A program made the position numbers and the translations under genes. 64,000 nucleotides of DNA, taken from Cepaea nemoralis. Taxonomy: Eukaryota > Mollusca > Gastropoda > Stylommatophora > Helicidae. How positions within the stretch are numbered: the first letter of the stretch is position 1; each line of letters begins with the position of its first letter. Below are positions 33,001-40,139 of the stretch, in pieces. The notes under the pieces were generated by a model. It saw nothing but the letters and a program-made list of their open reading frames with translations. It did not search any database and was not told the DNA's origin. The DNA lies in NCBI GenBank assembly GCA_014155875.1, contig JACEFZ010016149.1, forward strand, positions 62,001 to 126,000, read 5' to 3'.

Positions 33001-35975
33001 AAATCCAGCAACTAATTCAGGACAATGCTCACTCGAGTGATGTGATTATCTACACAGATGGTTCGGTGTCAAGAGGTGAAAGAAGTGGCTGGGGGTTCAT
33101 AGCCAAAGCTAATGGTCGATGTTTGGGGCAGGAGAGCCTGGCATATGATACCACAACATCCAGCATAAGAATGGAAGTGGAGGCAGTCACTGCGGCTCTC
33201 CGCTGGATGGAGAATACGACACACACACACATCGTGATTGTAACTGACTCAGAAAGCATGCTAACGAGGGTGAGGACGGGCAGACCGTGCGGAGTGGCTT
33301 GCTTCGCTTCGGAGGTCACGGTGACAAGCATCGCCTGGATCTTTTCTCCGGGGGTGTGCTGGGAAATGAACAGGTGGACAGATTGGCTGGCTCTGCAGAA
33401 CTTGGTGGAGTATTGATACATGACAAGGCAGACGTGGTTGCGGCCTTGTGGGAGCACGTGCACACCTCGGAGGAGCAAATGGATTACCATGGTCTGGCAA
33501 GAATGAGTGACGAAGGGGTCTGGCCGACGCTCAACGCTCAGAGGAAAGGCGAGACGGACTTATAATCAGATTGCTACTGGTACTATTAGTGTTAGAACTC
33601 TTCGCTGGCTGCTGAGGATGGGGACGGAGCACTTATGGGAATGCCCCGAATGCTGTGATGTCGATTCCTAAATCAATCAATCAGTCTGGGAAGGAAAGGC
33701 AGCTGGTCTGATATTAACCACATCACCTGTCAAGTGTGAATTAGTCTAAATAGATGGGGTTATAACCGTACACCTCAGACATGACAACGGGTCCTTTACT
33801 TTTTGTTGTTGAAACACAAGGTGCAGTTATCTGGATGCATACTACTGGCATTTTATTATCCTATACAACTTTGTATGTATGTTTACATCTAGACATGTAG
33901 ACAACTGACAGATGGAAGATGTATCGCAGAGGTAAATACTGGAATAGAACAAGCAGATGCCTCATTTTTTAAGATGAGGAACATTTTATACATTAAATCC
34001 TTGTAATTGGAGGTTAGAAAAGGAATTCTTGCATGTTACATAGAATCGGTTCTGACATCATCAGCATGTTGCATGCTGATAAGCATATTTTGCCATCTTG
34101 CACGATTGCCAGAGTTGTGGATCAGCTTCGTATACTTGTCTCGACCATGCCACGTGGCCAAGCCATCCACATATGCACTTCTCTGCCTTTCTCTTGTTCC
34201 CCTCAATCTTGCTTGTTGTCTAGTTCTCACAACGTGCCCAAAAAGTGTTTGTCTAATTTCTCCTCAGTTTAAGGTCCAGTTCTGACATATGGCTATGAAT
34301 GCCGGACAATTTGTAAACACACATAAAAATCCATAGAAGATGTGGTTTTAAAGAAGAAAGCTGAAAATTCCATGGGAAGCTAAAGTGAGTAATCTAATTA
34401 CTTTAAAAGAGGCTGAGACACAAACATCAGGAAGTGGCAGTCATAATTATTTTGCCACACTATGAGAAAGCAGAAGCTAGAACAATTTGTTACAACTGGT
34501 AAGATGTGTGGAAAGAAAGATATAGGAAGACAGCTAGAGACAGCCTTTTGTCATGGCCATATTCTTTGTATTCATCTATACATATGTGTGCATATATGAG
34601 CTGCATAGTTCCACATTAGATGCGCTGTACATGTTAATGCTTTCCTGAAAGCCTCATGGTCAAATGAATGGATCCATCTCAAGGTGGGGATTTAAAAAAT
34701 AAATTACTTAGACCCTGTGTAAAATGGGTACCAGGAAATATGTTGTGAAGCAAAGGGTGGCCAGTGTGCTACTAACCACATCACTCGTTAAGTGCTGATA
34801 CACACATCTTCTGACACTTTGTGATCCACAGAGTTAAAATTAATATAAAAAAAGAATAAATGTGTCAATGATTGTGTCACTGTTTTAAGACCATGTTACT
34901 CAGACACTTTTTGTCAGCACGAAAATGGAGAGCCTTTTAATTTCCATATGGGGGTGTCCATCCAGCGTGAATCTGTTCTATTGTGGATGCCGCGGTTTAT
35001 CTTAGGTCCTCGTGTTTCCTGTTACACTACCCATGTTCAGTTCTATTATTCCAGATTTCCCACTTACACTTCTTTCTGAAAGGCTCATTCCATCAAAATC
35101 AGCACAAAGCCATCTGTTTCCAAGCAACCTGCAGCTGATTTTGAACCCTCGACCCGGTATATCGGGGAATTGTGAAACTATTCGCTAACCCCTTACAGAA
35201 GAATAGGTTACATTTCACGGAAACAAATGAATGTCATCATAAAGTGAGTTACGGTGCACTGTTTTGCCAAAACTATGGCTCAGTATATCTGATTTAAAAG
35301 AGAGCTAATGGAAGAAAAGATTGGGGGGAAAAAAGAAAGAAAATATTTTAATCATATCAGAAGTCACAACATTGTTATAAAAACCATACTGAAGGCAGGC
35401 GAGCAAAGGGTAGGCAACAATTCAAGTGGGAAGATATCACAAGATGGAAAGACAGCAGTACAGTATGGGTAATGAGACTACATCTTTCACTTCTTTCCCT
35501 TCAGTTTCTGTGAATCTAATTTATTTGCTTAGTGTAAGTTTTAGAACATCTGACTGTAGATTTATGTGTATATTCCGTCTGTAGAACATCTGACTAGAAT
35601 TATGTATATATTCTGTCTGTAGAACATCTGACTGTAGAATTATGTATATATTCTGTCTGTAGAACATCTGACTGTAGAATTATGTATATATTCTGTCTGT
35701 AGAACATCTGACTGTAGAATTATGTGTATATTCTGTCTGTAGAACATTTGACTGTAGAATTATGTGTATATTCTGTCTGTTTCAGACACAGGGAAAAGTA
35801 TATAAATATATACCTTCCCTGGGCTATCAGATCTGGGTACAACTCCAGGTTCCTCATGAATGTCTACTTTGAGAAGCACTGGGAACAAGATTTGGAAGAA
35901 CTTCGAAGGGAACTCAATGTGGAACCTGCGCCAGTTCCTCTGATCAAGACAGGAAAACACACCATGACAAAATGA
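20723..35975 (+). CDS. COQ4: COQ4: mitochondrial ubiquinone biosynthesis protein, five exons
   Basis: Exons 20723-21041, 27114-27210, 29646-29748, 32139-32362 and 35786-35975 join in phase to 310 residues. All introns are GT-AG. The N-terminus ([20 protein letters not shown]) fits a mitochondrial presequence. Conserved blocks are YPGHI (about 74-78), LGETTG, the metal site HDLVHTLLG with His202, Asp203, His206 and Glu218, then [22 protein letters not shown] and [14 protein letters not shown]. The family organises the coenzyme Q synthome on the matrix side of the inner membrane and has been linked to C1 modification of the quinone ring; the role here is inferred. It is about 45 residues longer than human COQ4, mostly at the N-terminus. 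The introns are filled with satellites and retroelements. Confidence 0.96.
21413..22443. repeat. 165-bp satellite array, ~6 copies, in COQ4 intron 1
   Basis: Anchor AGCATATAAAAATGGCC recurs at 21436, 21601, 21766, 21931, 22096, 22261 and 22426, an exact 165-bp period. Interior copies are almost identical; only the left edge copy carries clear variants. The array ends abruptly in a GAA run at 22444-22466. Confidence 0.97.
22720..23047 (+). mobile_element. LINE-F fragment
   Basis: The plus strand encodes [51 protein letters not shown] and [10 protein letters not shown], the RT thumb and C-terminus of an endonuclease-reverse transcriptase LINE. A segment is missing between the CYIE and RRQ blocks. 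The fragment stops where the 187-bp array begins. Confidence 0.8.
23048..24370. repeat. ~187-bp satellite array, 7 copies, in COQ4 intron 1
   Basis: GTGCCGCC anchors recur at 23049, 23242, 23429, 23630, 23817, 24004 and 24191. Three spacings are exactly 187 bp, and others are longer by a small CAAAAAAATGTTGG insertion. Units share CATTGATTTTCAATGGCAAA (itself a small palindrome) and AACATTATACTATTAATAC. The fifth and last copies carry shared variants. Confidence 0.95.
24380..24780. other. COQ4 intron 1, unique-looking sequence
   Basis: No repeat or gene signal identified. GC content is higher than in the surrounding arrays. Confidence 0.4.
24781..24878. repeat. 34-bp inverted repeat hairpin with telomere-like loop
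   Basis: Arms 24781-24814 and 24845-24878 are reverse complements with one mismatch (GAATTCC...GTGAATAA). The 30-bp loop contains TTAGGGTTAGGGTTAG. It could be a very short fold-back element or a double-strand-break repair scar. Confidence 0.85.
24882..25031 (-). mobile_element. S3 tRNA-derived SINE
   Basis: Read on the minus strand from 25031, GGGAGCCACGGTGGTGTAG begins a tRNA-like head with A box TGTAGTGGCTAGACAC and B box GGCTTCGATCCGC. A body with ACCTGGGCTGTCAGGTTG and an A/T-rich end follow. It is a third tRNA-SINE family and the only copy I see here. Confidence 0.75.
25385..26222. repeat. 28-bp minisatellite, ~30 copies, in COQ4 intron 1
   Basis: The unit GTGGCACAGTGGATAGTGCA plus CTATTTGA is repeated with base changes and truncated units over more than 800 bp. 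Weaker units start near 25180. Near the right end a subfamily with GATATTAGTTTTGTC appears three times, a small higher-order pattern. Confidence 0.94.
26470..27110. repeat. Degenerate ~30-bp repeat up to COQ4 exon 2 acceptor
   Basis: Variants of TAGAACTTGTTTCATTTGTT and TTGTTCCATGCTG are strung together for about 640 bp and continue to within a few bases of the exon 2 acceptor (TTGTTTTGTTTGCAG at 27099-27113). The T-rich unit plausibly supplies the acceptor's pyrimidine tract. Confidence 0.88.
27114..27210 (+). CDS. COQ4: COQ4 exon 2
   Basis: Follows a TTGTTTGCAG acceptor and completes the split Asp. It encodes the conserved [13 protein letters not shown] segment and ends two bases into a codon before GTAAGAG. 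Confidence 0.94.
27285..27560 (-). mobile_element. LINE-E 3' fragment
   Basis: The reverse complement matches LINE-E at about 6270-6530 ([12 protein letters not shown], [13 protein letters not shown] after frame change, LLLNE). It lies antisense in COQ4 intron 2. Confidence 0.75.
27561..28140. other. COQ4 intron 2, simple-repeat-rich
   Basis: TG-rich and GA-rich low-complexity blocks (27610-27830) and unique sequence; no element identified. Confidence 0.4.
28150..28475 (-). mobile_element. LINE-D 3' fragment
   Basis: The reverse complement encodes [37 protein letters not shown] and [10 protein letters not shown] and ends in the GATGA tail (plus strand CATCTCATCTCATC at 28165-28178). Same family as 4480-5290. 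Confidence 0.8.
28765..28843 (+). mobile_element. LINE-B 3'-end micro-copy
   Basis: About 75 bp matching the LINE-B 3' end (GGACGGAGCAC, ATGGGAATG, GCTGTGATGTCG). A SINE-X inserted right at its end. Confidence 0.65.
28849..29004 (-). mobile_element. SINE-X with 12-bp TSD
   Basis: Full-length-looking copy of about 156 bp. On the minus strand it opens with AAGGTTAACCCAGTCAACAA, has GCTCTGCTGTAAACAGGCAC and ends in a GAA/GCAGAA tail. It is flanked by GGTTCTTGACTT at 28837-28848 and 29005-29016. Confidence 0.88.
29265..29471 (+). mobile_element. S2 tRNA-derived SINE with 12-bp TSD
   Basis: Good S2 copy: head GCCGGCTCTGTGGCAAAGG, A-box region GGCAAAGGGGTTA, B box TGTTCGAAACAT, body GGTATGAGTGCTGG and GCCAAAAAATGG. 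Flanks TTTGGGATTGTG at 29253-29264 and 29472-29483 are identical. The 3' end is slightly shortened. Confidence 0.88.
29646..29748 (+). CDS. COQ4: COQ4 exon 3
   Basis: Follows TTTCCATGCAG. It encodes [20 protein letters not shown] and ends on a codon boundary before GTGAGA. Confidence 0.93.
29830..30500 (-). mobile_element. LINE-F fragment, split by SINE-X
   Basis: The reverse complement reads as the degraded C-terminus and thumb of an RTE/CR1-like LINE ([15 protein letters not shown] block near 29960, Gly/Arg-rich block near 29990). The part after 30211 continues the same minus-strand LINE. It lies antisense in COQ4 intron 3. Confidence 0.6.
30061..30198 (-). mobile_element. SINE-X with 13-bp TSD
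   Basis: Copy of about 138 bp with the TTC run at its low end and GACCGGGTTAACCTTTCC at the high end. Flanks GACTGTCAGCTTC at 30048-30060 and 30199-30211 are identical. Confidence 0.9.
30630..30960. repeat. Degenerate ~30-bp minisatellite in COQ4 intron 3
   Basis: Variants of TCTTCATCAATATTTGAGTA plus CAAGTTCATGTA repeat about nine times with strong divergence. Confidence 0.82.
31132..31415 (+). mobile_element. S1 tRNA-derived SINE
   Basis: Plus-oriented S1 with head CCGAATGGATAAGAGCAC, body CTTGACTTGGGGATGTA and GATGGCGAGGGACACTG, and a CACACAAAAACAG tail. The B-box region is diverged (GCGGTCAGTTGG). Confidence 0.78.
31635..31885 (+). mobile_element. LINE-A 3' end with 13-bp TSD
   Basis: About 250 bp matching 3569-3823 of LINE-A, from the RNase H tail (TTTGCGAGAACCAAG) to the TAAC/CAAC tail. 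Flanks CTACCATGCATGT at 31622-31634 and 31886-31898 are identical. It inserted inside COQ4 intron 3, sense. Confidence 0.9.
31905..32060 (+). mobile_element. LINE-G 3' UTR-like fragment
   Basis: Shares GGGCTTGATGTGAGTTGG, CCTATGCTTCATTGGGAGCTG-type sequence and a GAAGCAGAGCAAGAAG tail with the 3' end at 18560-18655. It ends about 80 bp before COQ4 exon 4. Confidence 0.55.
32139..32362 (+). CDS. COQ4: COQ4 exon 4 (metal-binding site)
   Basis: Follows TTGTTTCTCAG in phase 0. It carries [20 protein letters not shown], the HDxxH metal motif with its distant Glu, and [14 protein letters not shown]; it ends two bases into a Lys codon before GTAAGTA. Confidence 0.96.
32495..32845 (+). mobile_element. 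LINE-F 3' fragment
   Basis: The plus strand encodes [39 protein letters not shown] and [18 protein letters not shown], the C-terminus of this LINE family, with one upstream stop. It lies in COQ4 intron 4. Confidence 0.78.
32990..33680 (+). mobile_element. LINE-B RNase H fragment with AATC tail
   Basis: 5'-truncated LINE 3' part. RNase H motifs are visible in [22 protein letters not shown] and IVTDSESML; the last block ([13 protein letters not shown]) is in a shifted frame, so at least one frameshift breaks it near 33290-33350. The 3' UTR ends GTGATGTCGATTCCTAA followed by an AATC repeat. A second copy is at 44918-45504. Confidence 0.85.
33690..33998. other. COQ4 intron 4; remnant of an undefined repeat
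   Basis: The parts at 32925-32990 and 33685-33750 together resemble 34715-34800 (GTGTAAAA...GGTACCA and ACCACATCAC), suggesting an older repeat that LINE-B split. Its family is not identified. Confidence 0.4.
34000..34560 (+). mobile_element. LINE-F fragment hosting a nested insertion
   Basis: Plus-strand pieces [16 protein letters not shown] (34005-34058) and, after the nested element, TYGYEC-like and [13 protein letters not shown] blocks belong to one LINE-F copy. It is heavily mutated. Confidence 0.7.
34059..34278 (-). mobile_element. LINE-F 3' fragment nested in LINE-F, 10-bp TSD
   Basis: The reverse complement encodes [20 protein letters not shown] and ends in LINE-F style; it is flanked by GTTCTGACAT at 34049-34058 and 34279-34288. 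It is younger than its host fragment. Confidence 0.8.
34570..35060. other. COQ4 intron 4, no recognisable element
   Basis: Apart from the undefined repeat at 34715-34800 noted above, nothing is recognised here. Confidence 0.4.
35065..35215 (-). mobile_element. S2-like SINE, diverged
   Basis: The reverse complement shows a tRNA-like head (TAAGGGGTTAGCGAATAG, B region GGGTCGAGGGTTCAA) followed by an S2-like body (GATGGAATGAGCCTTTC). Diverged; it may be a subfamily. Confidence 0.55.
35540..35783. repeat. 40-bp minisatellite ending at COQ4 exon 5 acceptor
   Basis: The unit AACATCTGACTGTAGAATTA plus TGTATATATTCTGTCTGTAG repeats about six times and runs without a gap into the acceptor at 35785 (TATTCTGTCTGTTTCAG). 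Each unit carries its own TTCTGTCTGTAG, a weak acceptor-like sequence. Confidence 0.93.
35786..35975 (+). CDS. COQ4: COQ4 exon 5
   Basis: Follows TTCTGTCTGTTTCAG and completes the split Lys. It encodes [19 protein letters not shown] and the C-terminal tail, ending with TGA at 35973-35975. The acceptor's pyrimidine tract is continuous with a 40-bp minisatellite. Confidence 0.95.
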
Positions 35976-36046
35976 TAGTGACTTTCATTCGATAGACAGA
36001 ACAAATTCAGATTACTACATTTACATAACCAGCACACTAAATGACT

Positions 36047-36345
36047 TTGTGTGTGTATTTGCTAGCTTAGAACTCAAGCATAGCCCATGCACTTGTAGTG
36101 CACTGGACTGATTTTTGTGTGTGGATTAGCTTTCCCCATTACCACTGTCCCTCGACATCAGGCAAACCCACTCTGACTTCTCAGGTACTTGTAATTTACA
36201 TCCCCAAATCAAGGATGAGCAAGTAGAATTTTTTTTACCTGTGTAGGGGTTCTTCTTTCGTTCGCTACCTGTTGAAACCACCTCACCATCAGCACACCAG
36301 GACATTAAGAGCAAGCACTCTTATCCATTCGGCCTGGCTGACCTC
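36047..36345 (-). mobile_element. S1 SINE in the COQ4 3' UTR or flank
   Basis: S1 copy opposite to COQ4, 70 bp after the stop. The head at the high end has ATCCATTCGGCCTGG. A short segment TTCTTCTTTCGTTCGC, matching the LINE-C terminus, sits inside it at 36250-36265. An AATAAA follows at 36350, a possible COQ4 poly(A) signal. Confidence 0.75.
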
Positions 36346-36349
36346 CAAT

Positions 36350-36683
36350 AAATGACCTTAATTAGTAAAGTGATAATCAACATGGCCGGATGTGCCCAAC
36401 AAGCCAAGTCAACAGACGCAAACCTGACAAGACATTTAAGGGCTAAATTTCCATGAGTCAACAGAGAAAGCGGCACTTGCTAAAGTAGTTCCTAGCTGAA
36501 GGTTTTCTTTGGTGAAACTTTTGATTTGCTTGGTGTATAATCTTTTAAATTATGTGCTTTTTAAAAAATTGTTTAACTTTACAAGGAATTATATTTAAGA
36601 TGAATAAATTATTTTCTGTAATATTCATAATATGATTTGCCTCTTAAAGCCCTTCATGTGTTTAGAGTATTTGTTTTAAAATA
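36350..36683. other. COQ4 downstream flank
   Basis: AT-rich. Contains AATAAA at 36350-36355 and again near 36604. No gene or repeat is recognised. Confidence 0.4.
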
Positions 36684-36698
36684 TTATTTCTTCATCTT

Positions 36699-36847
36699 CT
36701 TCTTCTTCTTTCGTTCGCTTGAAATATGTCTATATCTGCAATGTCGTCTCTTGCATGAATTGAACTGTTTTTTTCAGTTCACACAGTGGTCCATAGAGTT
36801 TATCTTCCACTGTCGTCTCTCTAGGCCAGAAGGTTTGCCTAGATATG
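36699..36847 (-). mobile_element. LINE-C 3'-end copy with 15-bp TSD
   Basis: 149 bp nearly identical to the 3' end of the LINE-C at 10240, including the GAA tail. Flanks TTATTTCTTCATCTT at 36684-36698 and 36848-36862 are identical. High similarity suggests a recent insertion. Confidence 0.93.
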
Positions 36848-36869
36848 TTATTTCTTCATCTTTTATGTG

Positions 36870-37560
36870 ACATGAGGCCTAAACACGAGAGGTGGGGAGG
36901 AGAGGAGAGTAGAGACAGAGAGAGAGAGAGGCTGTAGCCAAAATGAAACCAGATGAGCACAGATATAACAAGGAAGATTAAATTTTATAAACAATTTGTC
37001 TGTGATTTAAATGTGACACTTCAGTTTTCCAGTTAAGAATTCTTCTTTTCCTCTTCATTTTCACTGACAAACGCTTCCGCCTAGACATTTTCTTGCATCT
37101 GTGTGTTATTTCCCTTTCATTCTTATTTATTATTTGTGTTTATTTGGTTTCCACATGGGGTATTAAACATGTTGCATGACCTTTGCTGGATGTTACAGTC
37201 AACCTCAAATCCAGGTTGATGTTCTTGCCAATTTGTTTGTTCAGTAGCTTGTCACTGCTTTCTGAGCAAGAATTCAACATTGAAGTGCAACTGACTGTTG
37301 TAGGGATTGAACCCTGCGCATATTAAATCACTCAACCATCATGTGGTATACACGGTCCCATTCCTATAAGACATTACAGAGGCCCCATGAAATTAAAAAA
37401 CCCAAAATAACACGGTATGCGGGATTATGTGATGCATGGTCATGTAGCAAGCCAAATTGCCCGTCGAGTTGACGCCTAGACAGGAGAGTTGTCAAATAAT
37501 CAAGGATCCTTCCGACAGGTTGTGTTAGGAGCCACATTCTGCAACACCCTTGCTACATAA
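36870..37560. other. Intergenic; possible diverged SINE at 37170-37365
   Basis: A GA-rich block (36890-36935) and AT-rich sequence. The reverse complement of 37170-37365 has a tRNA-SINE look (B-box-like GGGTTCAATCCC near 37305) and may be an S2 relative. Otherwise nothing is recognised. Confidence 0.35.
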
Positions 37561-37565
37561 CCAGG

Positions 37566-37775
37566 TATCATGTAATCCTGCATACCGTGTTTGAAACACC
37601 GCTGCGGGCGATTTGGCAGCATATTGCCTTGTGTTGTTTTTTTTTTGGAAAATGGTATGCGTGCCGGTCGTTCAGAAAGAAATGGCAAACTTGAACGTAT
37701 ACTTGACAAGAGATCACAAATAGCAAAAAATGCTGGGGTTGACTGCTACGTCCTGTAAAGGATATGCAACTAACT
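37566..37775 (+). mobile_element. S2 SINE
   Basis: Starts within the head (GTAATCCTGCATACCGTG, B box GTTTGAAACACC) and runs through the S2 body to GGATATGCAACTAACTAA. The terminal CTAACTAA resembles the LINE-A tail. Confidence 0.78.
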
Positions 37776-37784
37776 AAAATAAGA

Positions 37785-37995
37785 CATGAAATATGTGGAG
37801 AGACATGAATGCCAACTGGCATGGCACTTGATGATGATGAATAAAACATGAATGTCTGGAAAAGATAATAATGGAATGAGGCGTAGGATAGAAGAAGAGG
37901 AAGACCACATTGAATTCAAGAAGTGATAGATACTTAAACATAGAAGACACAAACAATATGTTGCATGGTTTATTGCCTGGCATATTTTACTGCAT
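37785..37995 (+). mobile_element. LINE-G-like degraded fragment
   Basis: Contains GTGGAGAGACATGAATGCCA and AAGAGGAAGACCACATTGAA, resembling LINE-G 3' coding sequence in scrambled order. Low integrity. Confidence 0.4.
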
Positions 37996-38089
37996 CTCAT
38001 CAAGTACATACTGCAGAGTTATATATCAAACGTAGTGAATAAATTAATAATAGTTAAGCTGAAACAATTAAAATACAATCACAGGTATT

Positions 38090-38270
38090 GTTTGAGTGTG
38101 GAGTATCTGTTATCTCCTGTTTATTGCAACACGCTGGAATACTGAATGTTTAATCAAGTTATCAAGACAGGAGATACTGATCAATGGAACTGGTAAAATG
38201 ACAATTAAACAGTTATTGCAGGAGTGTTACATGTACAGAACAGAGACAACTATTTTAGCCTGCACCCACT
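38090..38270 (+). mobile_element. LINE-I C-terminal fragment
   Basis: Plus-strand translation has GKMTIKQLLQECYMYRTE, matching GKMTAKHLLQECPIYAEQ at the C-terminus of the LINE-I at 40140-42240. Confidence 0.6.
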
Positions 38271-38474
38271 CCATGTAAGGACAATCTCAATGGGGATAAT
38301 ATTGACAAGATTAAGTTGACTGCTGCTTTCTTTGTATTTATTCATACTGGCGTCTGAATATGAACTAAGAAGTATATTCTTACAACAGGAGACCTGAAGT
38401 AGTTTTATTTAATATGATTATTAAAATTGATGAAGACTTTTGTTTCTTTTATGTGTGTATGTATATATCTAATG

Positions 38475-38600
38475 TTATGAGAAGAAATAAATTAGAGAAC
38501 TTGATGACAATTGGCAAGATCGAGGGGAAGACAGAGAAGTAAATACCTGGATGGCTTGACCGCCCATGCTTACCAGTATGGCACATGATGGATGAATATA
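38475..38600 (+). mobile_element. LINE-F 3' micro-fragment
   Basis: Carries ATTAGAGAACTTGATGACAA and CCTGGATGGCTTGACC, the LINE-F C-terminal coding signature with deletions. Confidence 0.55.
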
Positions 38601-38649
38601 TATATATATTAAAAGAAAGCAGCAGTCTATTTGAACTCATTGATGGCAT

Positions 38650-39018
38650 ATGTAGGCCAACATAATGTTCTTTGTTCTGCATATGTTGGACACTTGCAAC
38701 AAATGTTTAGGCATTAATTTTACAAGTTGTACTAACATTTGTCAGAATCTCCAATGTTTAGTTTACTGAACAGGTTGTTACTTGTTCACTCTGATTGAGT
38801 TGGCAGTCATCATCTTCCTGGATGCTCTAACATTCAATTCTTAATGCTTGGTACCAACCTCTTAGCCTCGGTACCTGGCTGAGGTAGACATCACCTTGTC
38901 ATTCCAGGTATGTTGCGATGAAGTTTTGCTCTTGGGACTGCCAGTTGTAGCTCCTCAAACTGAAGGTAACTGACTCCACATTTGTGAAGAGAGGTGCCTC
39001 TGTCAACTGCATTTCTGC
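38650..39018 (-). mobile_element. LINE-I RNase H-region fragment
   Basis: The reverse complement aligns, with deletions, to the RNase H to C-terminus of LINE-I (compare 40290-40830). It runs directly into a 5'-truncated S2 at TGCTGCAG. Confidence 0.6.
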
Positions 39019-39140
39019 TGCAGCTTTCAGAAAGCAATGGCAAACTACTGAACGTAACATTTGCCTAGTACATCAATAGCAGCTGAAAAATGCTGGTGTT
39101 GACTGCAATGTCCCGTAAGGGATACGCAAAAAAAAAAAAA
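39018..39140 (+). mobile_element. S2 SINE, 5'-truncated
   Basis: S2 3' half (CTTTCAGAAAGCAATGGCAA, GGTGTTGACTGCAATGTCC) ending with an A-run. Confidence 0.7.
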
Positions 39141-39397
39141 ACTGCTTTGAAGCTGCCTGAAAAATATCAGGTGCCACTGTTATCTTTCAGTCCATTTTTT
39201 AATATTCAAGTGTTCCCCCTCCTTATCTTTTGCCAATCCGTGTGTTACTTATGTGGGTAATATTCTTTATTTTGTGCCTCATTTGTTTTAAACACCAAGA
39301 ATCTCTTCTTATCAATGTAGGCTGGTCGCTATTTCCATACTGTAGTATGTTAAGTACAGGACCTATACTTATGTTTTCATGCCTCCAGCTGCCGCTG

Positions 39398-39521
39398 TCC
39401 TTCTTTGTTCATCCAGTTTTTTTTCGGACGTTTGCGTTGTGCCTGTTTACAGCAGAGCTGCGCTGTTAGGCAGACACACCCAACTTCTGCGGGCATTTGT
39501 TGACCGGGTTAACCTTCCCGG
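39398..39521 (-). mobile_element. SINE-X copy
   Basis: SINE-X body with GTTGTGCCTGTTTACAGCAG and GTTGACCGGGTTAACCTTCC; a few small deletions. No clean target duplication was found. Confidence 0.8.
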
Positions 39522-39834
39522 GGTTTCGTAAGATGTTTGACTCTCACTGTTGTGTTATTCCCCCATCCCAGCTGGCCCCTTTAGAACAGCCGAAGACATA
39601 ACGGTCAGCCCTCAAGGGAAGGCAGGGGCAGACCATGGGCATTCCCCGCCATCCAAGGAGGCTTCCATAATTGCAGAGCCAACACATGGCGCTCTGGTAC
39701 TGGGCTCACCCAAGGAATCATCACGTCCTGCACATGGCTGCTTAGCCCCACTTCCATATATTGGGCCCTCCGTTCACCACTGGCTGTTCCTCCTGAAACC
39801 AGAAGAATGCAGTCTGCAGATAACATCCACACAG
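39522..39834. other. Unidentified GC-richer segment
   Basis: Open frames exist on both strands (for example 39550-39837 plus) but show no recognisable domain. GC is above the local average. It leads directly into the triplicated repeat that follows. Not called as a gene. Confidence 0.35.
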
Positions 39835-40130
39835 TGAACCCTTCGATTCGGACTTTTCACGTAATGGATTTGCTATCCAAGCAATATTCCATTTCGTGAC
39901 ACAAGGACACTTTTTCCACCTTTTATGAAGCCCACACAGTGAGCTTTCGATTCAGACTTTCCACGTAATGGATTTGCTATGCAAGCAATATTCCATTTCA
40001 TGCCTCTGGTGTGCTTTTTCCGTCTTTGATGATGCCCGCACAATGAGCTTTTGATTCGGACTTTCCACGTACTGGATTTGCTAGCCAAGCAATATTCCAT
40101 TTCATGTCTATGGGACGCTTTTGTTACCGA
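39835..40130. repeat. ~95-bp tandem repeat, 3 copies
   Basis: A unit containing TTCGGACTTTTCACGTAATG, GGATTTGCTA, and CAAGCAATATTCCATTTC is present three times with moderate divergence. Confidence 0.88.
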
Positions 40131-40139
40131 CATACCTGT

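Noticed and set aside
33050..33490. A 146-codon minus-strand open frame
   Set aside because: It is antisense to the LINE-B RNase H domain, whose motifs are on the plus strand.
36245..36270. A 16-bp LINE-C terminal sequence inside an S1 SINE, possibly a micro-insertion
   Set aside because: The suspected duplication TACCTGT does not sit at both edges of the insert, so the event cannot be reconstructed.
39550..39837. A 95-codon plus-strand open frame in a GC-richer segment
   Set aside because: There is no recognisable domain, no splice or promoter evidence, and both strands are open there.
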